Positions 1-11,407 of a stretch of DNA of 64,000 nucleotides are shown here, piece by piece; within the stretch, counting starts at the first letter, position 1, and the number at the start of each line of letters is the position of its first letter. A program made the position numbers and the translations under genes. The notes under the pieces were generated by a model that saw only the letters and a list, made by a program, of their open reading frames with translations, was not told where the DNA came from and ran no database searches. Origin of the DNA: Panaeolus papilionaceus (lineage: Eukaryota; Basidiomycota; Agaricomycetes; Agaricales); NCBI GenBank assembly GCA_015501605.1, contig JADNRZ010000009.1, forward strand, positions 1,488,001 to 1,552,000, in the 5' to 3' direction.

Positions 1-102
1 GCTGTCCTCGCGAAGCTCGAAGATTCTATTGAACAGGTTTTTGAGCCTCTGAGGCATAGACTTGGCTCTGAGCTTCATGTCGCAACATCTGTCATTCGAT
101 AA
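1..102 (+). CDS. 3' end of an unidentified gene (partial)
   Basis: The first frame is open from base 1 to a TAA at 100-102. It encodes 33 residues that look like a helical C-terminus (it begins AVLAKLEDSIEQVFEPLRHR). The mix of charged and aliphatic residues resembles real coding sequence, and the stop is followed by AT-rich DNA with no further open frame, as expected for a 3' untranslated region. The 5' part lies outside the window. The product is not recognised, and the next gene converges on it from the - strand. Confidence 0.45.
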   Translation, partial: AVLAKLEDSIEQVFEPLRHRLGSELHVATSVIR

Positions 103-365
103 TTCAGAGTCGTCTCTTCTTGGTCCGTTTTTTCTTGTTAGTAGCGTCTTCATATCATCCCGATCATTACGAGAAGTCAACTCGTTGGATTAATTTCAGT
201 CCAATATATACGATAAATAAAAAGTTCTTATCAAAGATCGTGACAAAATGTTCAAAAGTTCTACGCTCAACGTTCAGGGTGATTATGGATTGCGCAAGCA
301 ACCACATTTTGCGTAAAGTACGAAAAAGAGAAACGAAGAGAGTCTAATCAAGGGACGGGGTTGTT

Positions 366-1173
366 TCATGATGCGATGCCTATAACGTCGACTGTCAGAA
401 CCCGGGGGTGGTACAACACATCTCATTAATACTCACCGATAATGCCGCAGGCCACGCGTGCACCTGCGTGTCCAGTGGTAAGACTGTCGTTCTGACCACC
501 CTTGCCAAAATCGTCTTGGTCGGCGTGGACAACAAGGGCACGGCTAATAGTACAAAGAAAAACAAGGAGTCGATCAGCTTCTGCTCAGTCGAAGTCCAAA
601 ATTTGAACAATGCACTCACCCAATGATGCTGGTGGTGAAGTTCTTGAGTGAAATAACGTCGTCGTAGAAGTCGAAGAACGCATTTCCTGATGCGTCGGAT
701 TGAATGTTTCCGAGATCTCCAACGTGACGAACGGTATCAGTGGGTGCACCGTGGGTCTGGTTGAAGGGGTTGAAGTGAGGACCTGCAGAGGTGCATTGCG
801 CAGTCAAGTTGCCCAGTTGGCTAGAAGGGTAGAAATGTATTATTAGACAAGAGGGGGATGGTAACTTCAAGTAACAAACATACTGAACGTGGAAGCCATG
901 CTGAGTGTTGGCAGTAAGTCCCTGAATAGTGCCAGAAATTCTGACGGTTTGGTTTCTGGCTAGCTGTTCGAATACAACTGTGCCATTGACTTGGGAGCCT
1001 GTCATGGAAAGAACTGCAATGGCCTGTTCAAGGATCGGGTCAGATAATTAATTTCGATCGCATTTGGGAGGATGATTAGATTGACTTACAGTTCGGTTCA
1101 AGCTCTTAACGCACAATGCGTGTGTGAGCGTAGCCTGAATGAAGAGCAGGAAAAAGATGGGGGAGAAGATCAT
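366..1173 (-). CDS. Secreted Cu/Zn superoxide dismutase
   Basis: This enzyme dismutates superoxide to hydrogen peroxide and oxygen. The spliced model has five exons and about 195 residues. It starts at the ATG at 1173-1171 with a hydrophobic signal peptide ([19 protein letters not shown]), so export is expected. All metal ligands are visible: His-x-His in GFHVHQ (restored by splicing out the intron near 845-896), then GPHF, QTHG, RHVGD and VVHAD. The disulfide cysteines sit in QCTSAGPHF and RVACG. Several N-glycosylation sequons (NGT, NQT, NLT, NFT) fit passage through the secretory pathway. The last exon is tiny and gives the tail VDVIGIAS; reading through that intron would instead end at GEY. 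The gene lies just downstream of a paralogue in the same orientation, with shared intron positions. Confidence 0.85.
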
Positions 1174-2189
1174 TGCGGTGGATTTATGGATCGAAGACTG
1201 GGTTCGTCTGGTTCGTTAAACGAAAGAGTGGCAATCGAGCAGCTGGTGCTGAAGTGAGTTGGTATGCAAAATGGGACTTGGTAATATACAGTGGCAAGCG
1301 TCAGAGGACGTAGATGAAGGAAGAAGGAAAGGAAGATATAAGCGCGGCAGACGTCAAACCATCTGTTTTATAGTGGACAATGAAACACCAAACTCCACGC
1401 CGTGCCCATGCTAAACCCAAAGGCTGCATTATTCGAACCATCCATTACGGCAGAATGAACGACCATTGTTGTGGGAGTTTATTGATGCCGAGCCCACGGT
1501 GAACCAATGAGGATTCAACATTTCCAAGGGTCATCAGTCTCCGATTCACCCAGTCCCCATCCTGGCCAGCATCACCGTGTTTCATTGATTGATAATTACT
1601 CAACCACGCAAAGCTGTGGTCAACCAGCGAACATTTCGAACGGCACAAAGCGCAAAATTTGAGCTGGAAGCTCGTTTAGAGTTGTGTGGCGAAAGGGTGG
1701 TGGAAAGCGGTGGCTGTACACCACCTTCAGCCAATGACAGTCATTTAATTCTAACAATGGGCGGCTCTGGGAGTTTTGAGCATTTAAACATTATACATCT
1801 TTTGAATACAAATAACAACGAATTGTTGTAACTTACCCACCTTTTACCCGCTATCCATCTTTACCCACTCAAAGCCTGGCCAATTTCCTTTGGCGTACTT
1901 AACAAGGGGCGCATATCTTGGAGAGGTGATTGCGAAGGGAAAATGGCACATTCGAACTCCGAGTCGGCTTTCGATGATCAAACTTGTGCAGTTTCGCAAC
2001 CTCGAGTACTGCGGTTTGCAATCGAGTTACAAGAGCTGAAAGTGTCTATTCAGTACGCTTCAGTACGCCATTGCAAAGTCCTGTTCTTCATTTAAGGACA
2101 CGTTGTAGAAACGTGAGGTGAAAAATGGAGCAGATGCGAAGTTTCGACTTTCATGATCGACTATATACAGTAGAGTAAATGACAGTGTA
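1174..2189. other. Intergenic spacer between the two SOD genes
   Basis: This 1.0 kb holds the promoter of the secreted SOD (reading leftward) and the 3' flank of the membrane-anchored SOD. No coding frame with recognisable similarity, RNA gene or repeat was seen. Confidence 0.5.
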
Positions 2190-3175
2190 TTACATCAAAC
2201 CTGAGAAAGAGATAAGTGTGATGTGCAGATTTGCCGGGTCCTAAACACTGGAGGCTCACCAATGACCCCACAGGCAACGCGTGCTCCAGCGTTTCCTGTA
2301 AGTAGAGATTCAGGGTTGTTTCCCTTACCCAGATCATCAACGCCCTACAACAAACGATAAGATTAGTTCGTGATGGCTGTAAATCATATCTTTTCCTTAC
2401 ACCATGAACGACGACAGCTCGCCTAATCATTTGTCAAGTTTTGTGTCAGCAAACTGCACAGTCATCAATCGCGGTTAATAATCACGCACCCGACAATGCT
2501 CGTCAGGCCATTCAGGGAAATCTGTTTATCATACAGCACAAAGTCTGCATCGCCAGCATCGTCAGTTTTGATGTTGCCTAGATCACCGACATGTCTATTT
2601 GTGTCGGATGGGCCACCATGTGTATGAGCGAAGGGGTTAAAATGCGGGCCCGCGGAAATGCAGCCGTTTGTCAAGTCGCCTGATTTGCTGAGATGTGCAA
2701 AGTCGCAGTTTGAAGGGCGAAGATGGAAGTTATGCGGATGACGTTTGAGCAATATATGTTTCAAGGTACAAGTAAGTATGTCAGACTTCGGTGCTCTGAA
2801 TATTCGGCGATATCATGGCACTGACTGGATGTGAAAACCCCGCAATGCGTTGGGATCAAGGCCTCTGATTTTTCCGGACACTTTGACTTTCCCGTTGGCT
2901 TGCTCCTGCTCGAATAGCACGGTTCCTGTAACTTTTCCCGGCCCGTTCAGTACTACAACAGCCTGATGTCATTGTCAGAGATGGTATGTCAAGTTTTAAC
3001 ACGCCGTTGAGGACCCAAATACCTTTTGATTGACTGGTGGGGCGGTTTTTCTTACTGTCTGACTTGCTGTATGAGCAAGCAGATACACGAATGCCAATGC
3101 AGCAGCAGCTCCGGCTACGACCTTCCACACCGAAGCCGGTGATTTGGGTTTTCCATATTGGTAGCTTGGATCCAT
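2190..3175 (-). CDS. Membrane-anchored Cu/Zn superoxide dismutase
   Basis: This is a second Cu/Zn superoxide dismutase, spliced from six exons. The N-terminus (start ATG 3175-3173) has a polar stretch of about 17 residues and then a hydrophobic segment ([19 protein letters not shown]). It has no obvious cleavage site, so a type II anchor facing the secretory lumen or cell exterior is likely. The ligands are intact: GFHIHK across the intron near 2680-2825, then GPHF, HTHGG, RHVGD and VVHG. The conserved tail reads [15 protein letters not shown]. Its introns sit at the same places as in the downstream SOD (before AVVVL, inside HIH, inside GRA), plus one extra after VVHG. Shared intron positions support tandem duplication followed by divergence in location. 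The sequons present in the secreted copy are absent here. Confidence 0.85.
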
Positions 3176-4152
3176 TCTCTGTATCGAGGTAATTGTATGA
3201 GGGTAGTCAGTCGTTCGAGTGTTGCGGTGGTGCTTGAGAGAGCGAGAAGGAGATCTTATTCAGCTCCTGCGTTATCGTCTCGGAAATGCCCACGACATGT
3301 GGAATGTTGACTATGCCAAAGAGACATGAGAGAATGGAGGCGATGGATTCAGACACGGTATACGGTTGACAAGGTGTTCAAACTGCCGCGTCAGGTCTAA
3401 TTTTAGCCATCCACGATGCTCAGTCAAGATAGAAAGTAAAAATCTATCATGTATCGGATATCGTTTGGCATGTTGGGGAAGATAAGTCTACATTGAGGCG
3501 AAGATGCACCCGGTCTAGTTTGATGCTCTACGAATATTGACTGGGGTTGAAATAGGGGCCTATGATGAATTCATATGCGCCACCTGCCTCAGCAATTGAA
3601 TCAAGGGAATATATACAAGTAGTTAAAAAAAGGAGATGACCTTGTGGTTTCCAAATGGACATGGTATATATCTCATGCAACAATATTTATTGTAGGAGTT
3701 CCGTGGATTGGGTGAATTCGGAATGCTCTGACGCTGACAGGGGGAGCTGATCATAGCGCACTTGGATGGAAGAACAAGAAAGATGTCGGTTGAAAAAATA
3801 AAATTCTTTCAGTGTTGGAAGGATCAAATTGTCGGGACCGGATGTAGTTCTCTTCGTCCGACAAAGCAAGAGCCAAGGTTGGCAGAAAATAAGCGTTTGA
3901 ATCGAAAGAGATTTTTTTACCTCAGTCCTTTTTTTCTTCTGCCTTTTTATTTTATTCTATAATGAAAGTACCGTTTTAAATAAAATAAAAATGAAGGCTA
4001 TAAAATCAAAGAATAAGTATAAAAGTTGTAATAAGTATGATATAGGGGGGTAATGGTGCCAACGGTGTCAGGTACAGAAATCATCGGTGTTAATAATAAT
4101 AAACAAGTGGGAGAGAGCTTGGAAACTCCTTTCTCCTTCTTCTCTGTGTAAC
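3176..4152. other. Divergent intergenic region
   Basis: This region separates the 5' ends of the anchored SOD (-) and the EVTPWEL protein (+) and so holds both promoters. It is AT-rich from about 3900 to 4090. An in-frame GTG at 4087 extends the downstream ORF, but the first ATG is at 4153. Nothing else was recognised. Confidence 0.5.
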
Positions 4153-6087
4153 ATGGACTCGCAACCTTCAACAACAGATCGTCCAAGGTTTTATAGGTCT
4201 TCAACAACGTCGGCAGCGTCGACGACATCAATTAATAATTCACCAGTATCTCCGACATCTGCTAGTACTCATCCTCCTCTGCAACCTCAAAGAGTTTCAT
4301 CAGTAGACTCTCTTCATCAATCTCATTCTTACCATGCTCTAAGAAAACGACATTCTGCTTATGCCCTTTCTCAATCAGATCGTGCGCATCACCAGTTACC
4401 ACCTTTACCAGACATGCCAAATCTTCCACTTAATATCCTCAACCAGCATAATAGTCAAGGTCCTCAACGTCCGCCTAGAAATCCCGCAAGGTCAGGTACA
4501 CATATGGCCGATGTACCACCACTTCGAAAAACAACTTCCAGGAGCCGTCCATCTACTGCTAGTGACGCTCGAGAAGAAGTAACTCCTTGGGAGTTTCAGT
4601 CTCTTACTAAGGGTATGGACCGGGAACGGAGCGGTTCATTTCCTTCACAGTCGACATCGGCTTCGACAACCCCAGCTGCTACCAAGCCCTCATCGGTTGC
4701 TCCTTCTATGAAATCACACGCATCTTCCTTGGGTCTTTCAGTTCAAACAGGTCCTATAGCAGAAGTTACTCCTTGGGAGCTATATCCAGCACCTCCATCT
4801 CAATCTAATCGCTCTGCAGTCAGCACTCGTACAAGTCTCAGTGTCAGCAGTGCCCGTAGTGCAACTAGTGCAGATGCTGCTGGCCAGACTTTTGTTTCAC
4901 GGGCACATTCAGCCTCCGTCAGTTCCATAAATATTCCAAGCGCTTTCGCCGGTCAGAGGAACGGCAGTACAACCCAGATCACCCGTACAATGTCTGGACT
5001 TGGGAGGTCGAATGGTACCGAGTCTGGACAACCGGGTAGTCCAGCTTTGAACAACTCTGCCTCTCCTTTGCCCCCACTCACTCCTTTGCAATCCGCTCAC
5101 ACCATTACTGGGCCAATTGAGGATGTCACTCCTTGGGAACTGGAGCCAGGACCTTCATCTGCATTGAGCTCAGCATCCAAATCAGAAAGCGAAAACCAGC
5201 ACGACCGTTCATCCACTCACAAATTTCTCCGACTTCGCTCTTCTGTTTCGTCATCTTCTAGACCATCCAATGCAAGCAAGACCTCCATTCAGCAACCCCC
5301 GCCTTCATTACCACCACCGTTACCTCATACCCAGCTTCGCCAAATCCCACACCCCCCGCAATCCCCTTCTCGCAAATCCTTGACCCGCTCCGAGACATCG
5401 GCGTCGCACTCATCGGGAGTCACCCCCTCCGCTCATTGGGCTCATGCGACACGGACACCAGGCAGCGGGACGAGGCCTCTTCCAACTGGACCGGCTGAGG
5501 AGGTAACACCATGGGAACTGGAACCCCTCCCGAGTGTAAAAAAACCTGGAACGGTTGAAGAAACAGAAGCCTTGCCCAACATAGGGCAACTCCACACCGT
5601 TCATCCACGGAATTCCATGTCACTTACAACTGCGCAGCTTGAAGAGGTCACACCTTGGGAGTTGCACCCCGTACCCGGAGATCCCGTAGGCATCGAAAGC
5701 AAGATGGCTGGAGCGTCAGAACAAGTGGAAGGAGGAAATACTGTAAAGAATAAAAGATCGGTGAGGACAACTTTTTCGACATTTGTTTTTCCGTGTTTCG
5801 CCATCCTTCGATATGTTTTATTTTGGCTCTTGAGTTTTGCCAGTCCATTACGTTTCCCATCGTTTCTTGGTGTTGGCGTCTTGAGTTCCATCAATTGGCA
5901 ATTATTTTTCATTCTTCCCCCATTTTCAAGGGATTCGCCTGCATTTTACGCAATTGTTCCTCTGAAGGCACATTTGCGTGGTTGTGCCACTGTTGTGCGA
6001 GGAGGCGTCTCAGCTTTCTCGGGCAATAGCCAGCCAACAGCAGAGAACCTGGGAGTGTTATGGTATGTAGGTTCGCAATGCCACTAA
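4153..6087 (+). CDS. Low-complexity protein with five EVTPWEL repeats
   Basis: The family is not recognised. The protein starts at the first in-frame ATG (4153) and is dominated by Ser, Thr, Pro and Ala, so it is probably disordered. Five near-identical motifs punctuate it: EEVTPWEF (about 4572-4598), AEVTPWELYP (4760-4790), EDVTPWELEP (5118-5148), EEVTPWELEP (5497-5526) and EEVTPWELHP (5641-5670). Four have a Gly-Pro or similar pair just upstream. Conserved islands in disordered sequence suggest a short binding motif used several times. The 3' end is uncertain. Unspliced, the frame enters T-rich sequence that translates as a hydrophobic tail and stops at 6087. A plausible intron (donor 5761, acceptor near 5842) would shift the frame and stop near 6029. 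It could also be the 5' part of the methyltransferase gene downstream, but a joining intron would be unusually long. Confidence 0.6.
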   Translation: MDSQPSTTDRPRFYRSSTTSAASTTSINNSPVSPTSASTHPPLQPQRVSSVDSLHQSHSYHALRKRHSAYALSQSDRAHHQLPPLPDMPNLPLNILNQHNSQGPQRPPRNPARSGTHMADVPPLRKTTSRSRPSTASDAREEVTPWEFQSLTKGMDRERSGSFPSQSTSASTTPAATKPSSVAPSMKSHASSLGLSVQTGPIAEVTPWELYPAPPSQSNRSAVSTRTSLSVSSARSATSADAAGQTFVSRAHSASVSSINIPSAFAGQRNGSTTQITRTMSGLGRSNGTESGQPGSPALNNSASPLPPLTPLQSAHTITGPIEDVTPWELEPGPSSALSSASKSESENQHDRSSTHKFLRLRSSVSSSSRPSNASKTSIQQPPPSLPPPLPHTQLRQIPHPPQSPSRKSLTRSETSASHSSGVTPSAHWAHATRTPGSGTRPLPTGPAEEVTPWELEPLPSVKKPGTVEETEALPNIGQLHTVHPRNSMSLTTAQLEEVTPWELHPVPGDPVGIESKMAGASEQVEGGNTVKNKRSVRTTFSTFVFPCFAILRYVLFWLLSFASPLRFPSFLGVGVLSSINWQLFFILPPFSRDSPAFYAIVPLKAHLRGCATVVRGGVSAFSGNSQPTAENLGVLWYVGSQCH

Positions 6088-6697
6088 CTGCCAAAACGAG
6101 CATCGCGTATCGTAGCTCTCATGCCATTGAACCCCTGAAACACTAGAGGTGCCGGGGCAGTCGGGTGGATTCTCCTGGAGCGTTTGTGCTTTCCTGTCCA
6201 AGGGCCTTGACCATCTCACAGTTGTAGAAGAGGGGATTGAAAACGGCTGGTGCTCCGAAGCATTGAATTCCTCTGGCTTGATTTTGGACCCGGTGCTACT
6301 TGCTCTATCTATTGAACCTGTATGATGGCCCGCCAGGTTCATATTTCGGCCATATTTTCATTCGGGGATTACGTTTTCTTTCTTAATTCGTGAACCCCTC
6401 TTGGACCAAGTTAGGAACACCTGGTGAAGTGAAGGGGGGCATTGGAACCCCAGCCGTTGAGGTTGATGGGTAGCTTCCCTGTTTTCATTCTTTCTCTCCT
6501 TCCTCCAACAGCCAGTTTCTGCTCGTTGTGGTAATCATCTTACTGACTTCCAATCCTTCCTTTTCGCATATTTTTGTGGTATCTTTCGGAAACCTTGTCT
6601 AATTTCATCGGAAACTCGTCGACCTCGAATTGCTCTGCGCAATCTACTCTACTCACCATTTCTTCACCTCGTTTCACGACTGGCTCGATTATAAATA
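6088..6697. other. Intergenic, probable promoter of the methyltransferase gene
   Basis: The 610 bases between two same-strand genes contain no convincing exon. A TATAAATA-like stretch lies immediately before the ATG at 6698, too close to be a TATA box for that start unless transcription begins upstream. If the flanking genes are really one, this would be intronic. Confidence 0.4.
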
Positions 6698-9600
6698 ATG
6701 CCCATCTTCCGCCGCCATTCACGAACACGATCGAATTCCACTCCTACAAATCCCACCCTTCTCAACACCTGCCCGCCCCATTTCACCACAAATCCCTCAT
6801 CCACACATTCTTCGGGTGCATCCTCTTATTCGCATTCCCCTTCAAACTCGCACTCCAACCTGGATACAAATGCGTTCCCCCCGACATCATTCCGGCAATA
6901 TAATACCATCGGCTACTCATGGCGGTCTGCTTTTAAATCCCCAAAATCCACATCGTCGTTACGTCAATCATCCCGACGTTCGCCTGGATCACAGACTAGA
7001 TCATCTACTACGACATCTAATGTCCCCAAGAGCCTTGCTGATTTTGGTCTGAGAAGGAGAAGGAGCACTGGGACAAAGGGAAGATCGTCTACGGGGACAA
7101 GCGGGAGTGGAAATGTTGGACTCGGGATTGCAGGTGGTCCTGGCGTGAGCGGGCCTTCGCCGCTTAGTGCAGGGAGCTCGAAGGGCATCTCGTCCGTTGA
7201 TCTTCCTGGATCCCCCACGCGCTCGACAGGGCCTTCATCAATTGTCGCTACAAGCAGCACATCGTCGTCGGTGCCTGGTTCTCTTGGCTTCACTGGTAAT
7301 GTCGAAGGGCATATCGGACCTACAGCACTTGCTGCAACGTCTTCGATATCCTCCATACCGTCTGTGACATCTTCGCATGGAAGCCGAAGTGATGCACAGA
7401 GTGGGTTGAAATCACCTTTAACCAGCAATACACTCCGCTTTTCGACCGCAGACCGCACTATTCTTCAGGAACTGAAGGCGTCTATCCAGGCACGAGACGC
7501 ACATTTTATGTTGAAGGGTGTTGGTGCCCCTATCGTCGGCGGAGGCAAGAGCCAGGGGAAGAAGCATCATTGCTATTCTATCAAAGACGTTCCTTATCCT
7601 AGGGCGTATGAGAGGGAGGTGATGGATATGTAAGTTTTACTTACTTTTGGTTTTATAGCTTCTACCTATCCAGTTATCAACGACTTTCGGGTCATGACCA
7701 TCCTTTACCATATCGTTCTCATTTAACATTTAACATTGTCCGTTTGTGGTGGACTCGACTAACTGTGCTTCCTTATAGGGATGTTTGGGAAATTATGTTT
7801 GGTGTGGACTCCTGTCAGAGCTACACTTGGCATGTCTTTGAGACACCACCCACAAAAGTGTAAGTAGCCAAATAGTACAACCCGACAGCATCACTACTAA
7901 CAACCAGTTACATTTTTACAGTCTTGAAATCGGCTGCGGTAGGAATCATACATCCGGGAGTGTGTAGTGATACTGATGCTCATCATCCCGCAATAGGAAC
8001 CGGCACATGGGTTCTGCAGTGTGCTAGGCAGTGGAAGGTAACGTGTCGATTTGATTGTTTTTCAACGTCTGGTGAGATGTCTGAGCATATTTCGTCAATC
8101 TAGGACGCCCACTTTGTTGGTAAGCTGCTTGTATCGCCTAAGAACTTCACTGGCTCACGATTCGTAAACAGGTCTCGACATTGTACCTCTACACCCCAAC
8201 CTTCAAAATGTTGGCTCTCCCGATCTTGCAAGTCGAGTCACTTGGGTCCAGCATAATTTGTGCGTTTATTGCGCTGTGTATAGAATTTTTCTGATAAACG
8301 GAATAGCTTGGAGGGTCTTCCTTTCCCAAAGGAAGAGTTCGATTTTGTGTATGTGATTTTTATGTTTTGGTTATTTCAGGCTAATCTTAAGTTGTTAGTC
8401 ACATCAAACGCATTGCCCTTGGTGTACCTGAAGATAAGGTTAGTTTTTCGTGTCTCATTACTTACTGTTCCTTCTTAACAAGAAATGTCAGTGGGACGCC
8501 TTGTTTGAAGAAATTACGAGAGTGATGAAACCTGGAGGTGCATTTGAGGTATGTTCCCGCCTTCGCAGGTTCTTCGCTGCTAATAAGCTTTTATAGATGA
8601 TTGAAGAGGACTTGTTTTTCCCTGGGAAACCTGTCAACGAAAGTGAAGAACCCTCACCGGTTGAGACCTCACCAACAAGCACCCGGCATGACTCCCTAAC
8701 CAGCGACAAGCTCAGGAAACCCACCGTTGAGTCTCCTTTTCCTCCCCCAAGTCCTTCAGGAAGCTCTATAAAAACCTCTGGGACGGACACAGTACCTTCC
8801 TCACCTGTGACCAGTCGTAATTCATTACGACACCTAGAGGATGTTGGGGAGGAGAATGGGGTTTATTGGCCTGCTCCTCCATCCTCAGCGCATCATTCAA
8901 TCGCCCCGTCCCTTGCACCCTCCACCACTACAACCCTTGCATCAACACCCTCACGACCAAGCAACAGCCGCACGTCGTCTTCCATGCCGAAGTCAGCAAC
9001 ACGCCCTACACTATCCGTCAAAACGCAACATGGTGCCGATTCTAGCGATCCACTAAACGGTTACGGTGCTTCACTCTCCGTGTTTGGCGTTATGGCTTAT
9101 CAACCTGACCCGATGCTGGAGAGTGTTCTCAAACAACGTGGTCGCACATCCTCAACGATGGCGGGAGCCTCAAGTGCATCACCTAATTCTGCCTCTGGCC
9201 TGGTCTCCCCTGGAGGTGGTTTAGGTGATGGGGCATCCTCTATCTATGCCAAGAAGACAAAACCCTCACCATTTTTACTGAGAACTCTCACCAAGGCGCC
9301 AATTAACCCTCGTAACCACACAATCTTAGCCGCTATCTGGCACAGGATGCTGGAATCGAGGTTTATCAACACCTCGCCGTTGTCTCTATTGGCAGCCACC
9401 TTGGAATACCACTTTAAAGGTTAGATACAAGTTATGCTTGCTCAAGCACACTGATTGACCTCCAATTTCAACAGACCTCCGTACACACCCTCCTCTCCTC
9501 TGCACATTCCCTCCTGTTGAGATCAAACCCAAAAAATCCGAGGATGCTGATGATCATCATTCCGAATCGGAAGATGATATTGACGATGCCCGTGATGCTC

Positions 9601-10623
9601 TTGTTCCACGACCCAAACGACATAGTTCGTCAAAAACTCTAAAGTCTTCGAACATATCAGGTGGAGATCAATCGGTAACGACTGGAGGTGGGCCCATGGT
9701 ATCCTATCACGGTCTTCTCAGTCATGCGTCCCCATTTATCTCCCTCGACGATGACCGTATTGTCGGTCTTTCACCTGCCACTCAGGCCAACCTGCCTGCA
9801 ATTCAAGCCACCAACGAACTTAGTCCATTAATTGCAGCAAGGCCATCTGTTCTTCCGAACACGAACCTGAATATCGATCTCAGGACGCTCAATATGCATC
9901 TCATGATGAGGGTCAAGGAGATTTTGGCGTCATCAGAGTCTATGTGGGAATGGGTGCAAGACTTCCAGACTTCGCAGTCATCCGGCCCCAAATCCGCCTT
10001 ACCTGGTCCTCCGTCTGTAGCACCCTCTTCGGCCGCTTTACGCAACCGCGCAGGATCAGTGGAGAGCCCATCTATCTTTGGGACGAATCGTAGCTCTCTG
10101 GACCTTTCGACTCAGCAAATTTTGGAACTCACTCGGGAAGATTTTGACATTTTACTGAGCAATTTTGAACTGTACGTGATCCCAAACCATAATAATGATG
10201 CCCAGCCTAACCTTTTCCCTTTTTTCTTAAAGTGATATGCAAGATAGAACTGGCATCAATCAGGTCATTGAAGACAGATTCAATTGGCATGTCTTTTCTT
10301 CACCAGAGTTGCAGGATCGCAAGATCTTTGATACTACTTGCGAAAAATATGACAACTGGGTTGCAGAGCAAAGGGCCAAGTCGGCAACAGCCACGCCCAC
10401 GGCACAGTCTCGTATGTTTGTTGGGACACATAAGGCGACAGGTTCTACCACAACTGCAGGCACCACCCCTGCTACTCCAGACACCATCACTTACGGCACA
10501 GAGGAAGGCTCGTTTAAACCCAAACCGACTTTATCAACGTCGTCTCTTTACACAACACCAAACCCTTCACAGATGTTAAGTCGAGCTATGCGCGTCTTTG
10601 TTGCATGGAAACCCGATAATTGA
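6698..10623 (+). CDS. Large SAM-dependent methyltransferase with long disordered regions
   Basis: Splicing eleven short introns gives a protein of about 1,070 residues. The first 280 are Ser/Thr/Gly-rich and disordered (MPIFRRHSRTRSNS at the start). A class I methyltransferase core follows: motif I VLEIGCGTGTWVLQCA, an acidic loop region DAHFVGLDIVPL, then FDFVHIKRIALGVPEDKWDALFEE and the strand RVMKPGGAFEMIEED. Motif I is split by introns near 7861, 7937 and 8038. After the core comes about 250 disordered residues, then a folded-looking region with LPFPKEEFDF-type character lost and a C-terminal segment FNWHVFSSPELQDRKIFD leading to VAWKPDN. The substrate cannot be inferred. The domain type resembles fungal methyltransferases grouped with secondary-metabolism or LaeA-like families, but the size is far larger. 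Stop TGA is at 10621-10623. Confidence 0.8.
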
Positions 10624-11407
10624 CACCATCTTATCGCCTGGTTTGGTCCATTCGTTTTGCGCTTTCCATGATCTACACATCCATCTTCGTCTTTATCTAC
10701 CCACTATTTTGGTTGGCGCATCTAATATTCATAGATCCTGCACAGTGTGTGTGCGTTTTCTGGGATGTTTGTGCATCTTGCTTTTTAACTTATCAATATC
10801 ATTACATATCTACCCACGGAATTATCTAGACTTACATTTTTGCGACATGGACCACCCACAATTTTCTATTGATTTATGTATGTAGTTGTGTAGTTGGATT
10901 ATAATATAACAGACATGAAATTCTGTAGCAATTGCCACCTTTTTTTCGTCACCCACAAACTATGTCGTCGGTGAATAACCTTTCCGAGATTGTAATACGC
11001 TTGATCAAGGAAGTAGATAATAAATGGGAATAATTTGAGTTGCACACAAGGTCCTTTTCATGACATTTTGTGGGTGGAGGAGAGTGGGCACCTGTGGGTA
11101 TGCAGTCAGTGCCTCAAAGCCGGATTAATGTTATTTGCAAAGAGCAGGACATTCAATGATTCAGGGTCCGTGCGTGTTGTGTCAGTCGTGGGAAAATATC
11201 AAAGAGAGTAGCAAAATGGATTTGAAGGTAGTTGTACAATTACGGGGACATTCCCGGTTTTACAACCTCCTTGACCACCAACTGGCGCTGCGTTTACTTT
11301 ATCTTTCGTACAGTCATATATACGTCTGCTATCTTGTCTGTGACATTCTATATCGTCGACAGAGGCGACGTAGCCATCTGAATATTTATACCAGCATAAC
11401 TATAAAG
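10624..11407. other. Intergenic region
   Basis: This holds the 3' flank of the methyltransferase gene and the leader of the zinc-finger gene. An open frame starting at 11135 runs into the downstream gene, but codon context favours the ATG at 11408. No other feature was seen. Confidence 0.45.

Noticed and set aside
4087..4152. N-terminal extension of the EVTPWEL ORF
   Set aside because: It begins with GTG; the first ATG is at 4153, which has a normal context after a short leader.
6964..7458. 164-codon open frame on the - strand
   Set aside because: It is antisense to the Ser/Gly-rich first exon of the methyltransferase gene, whose biased codons keep the opposite strand open.
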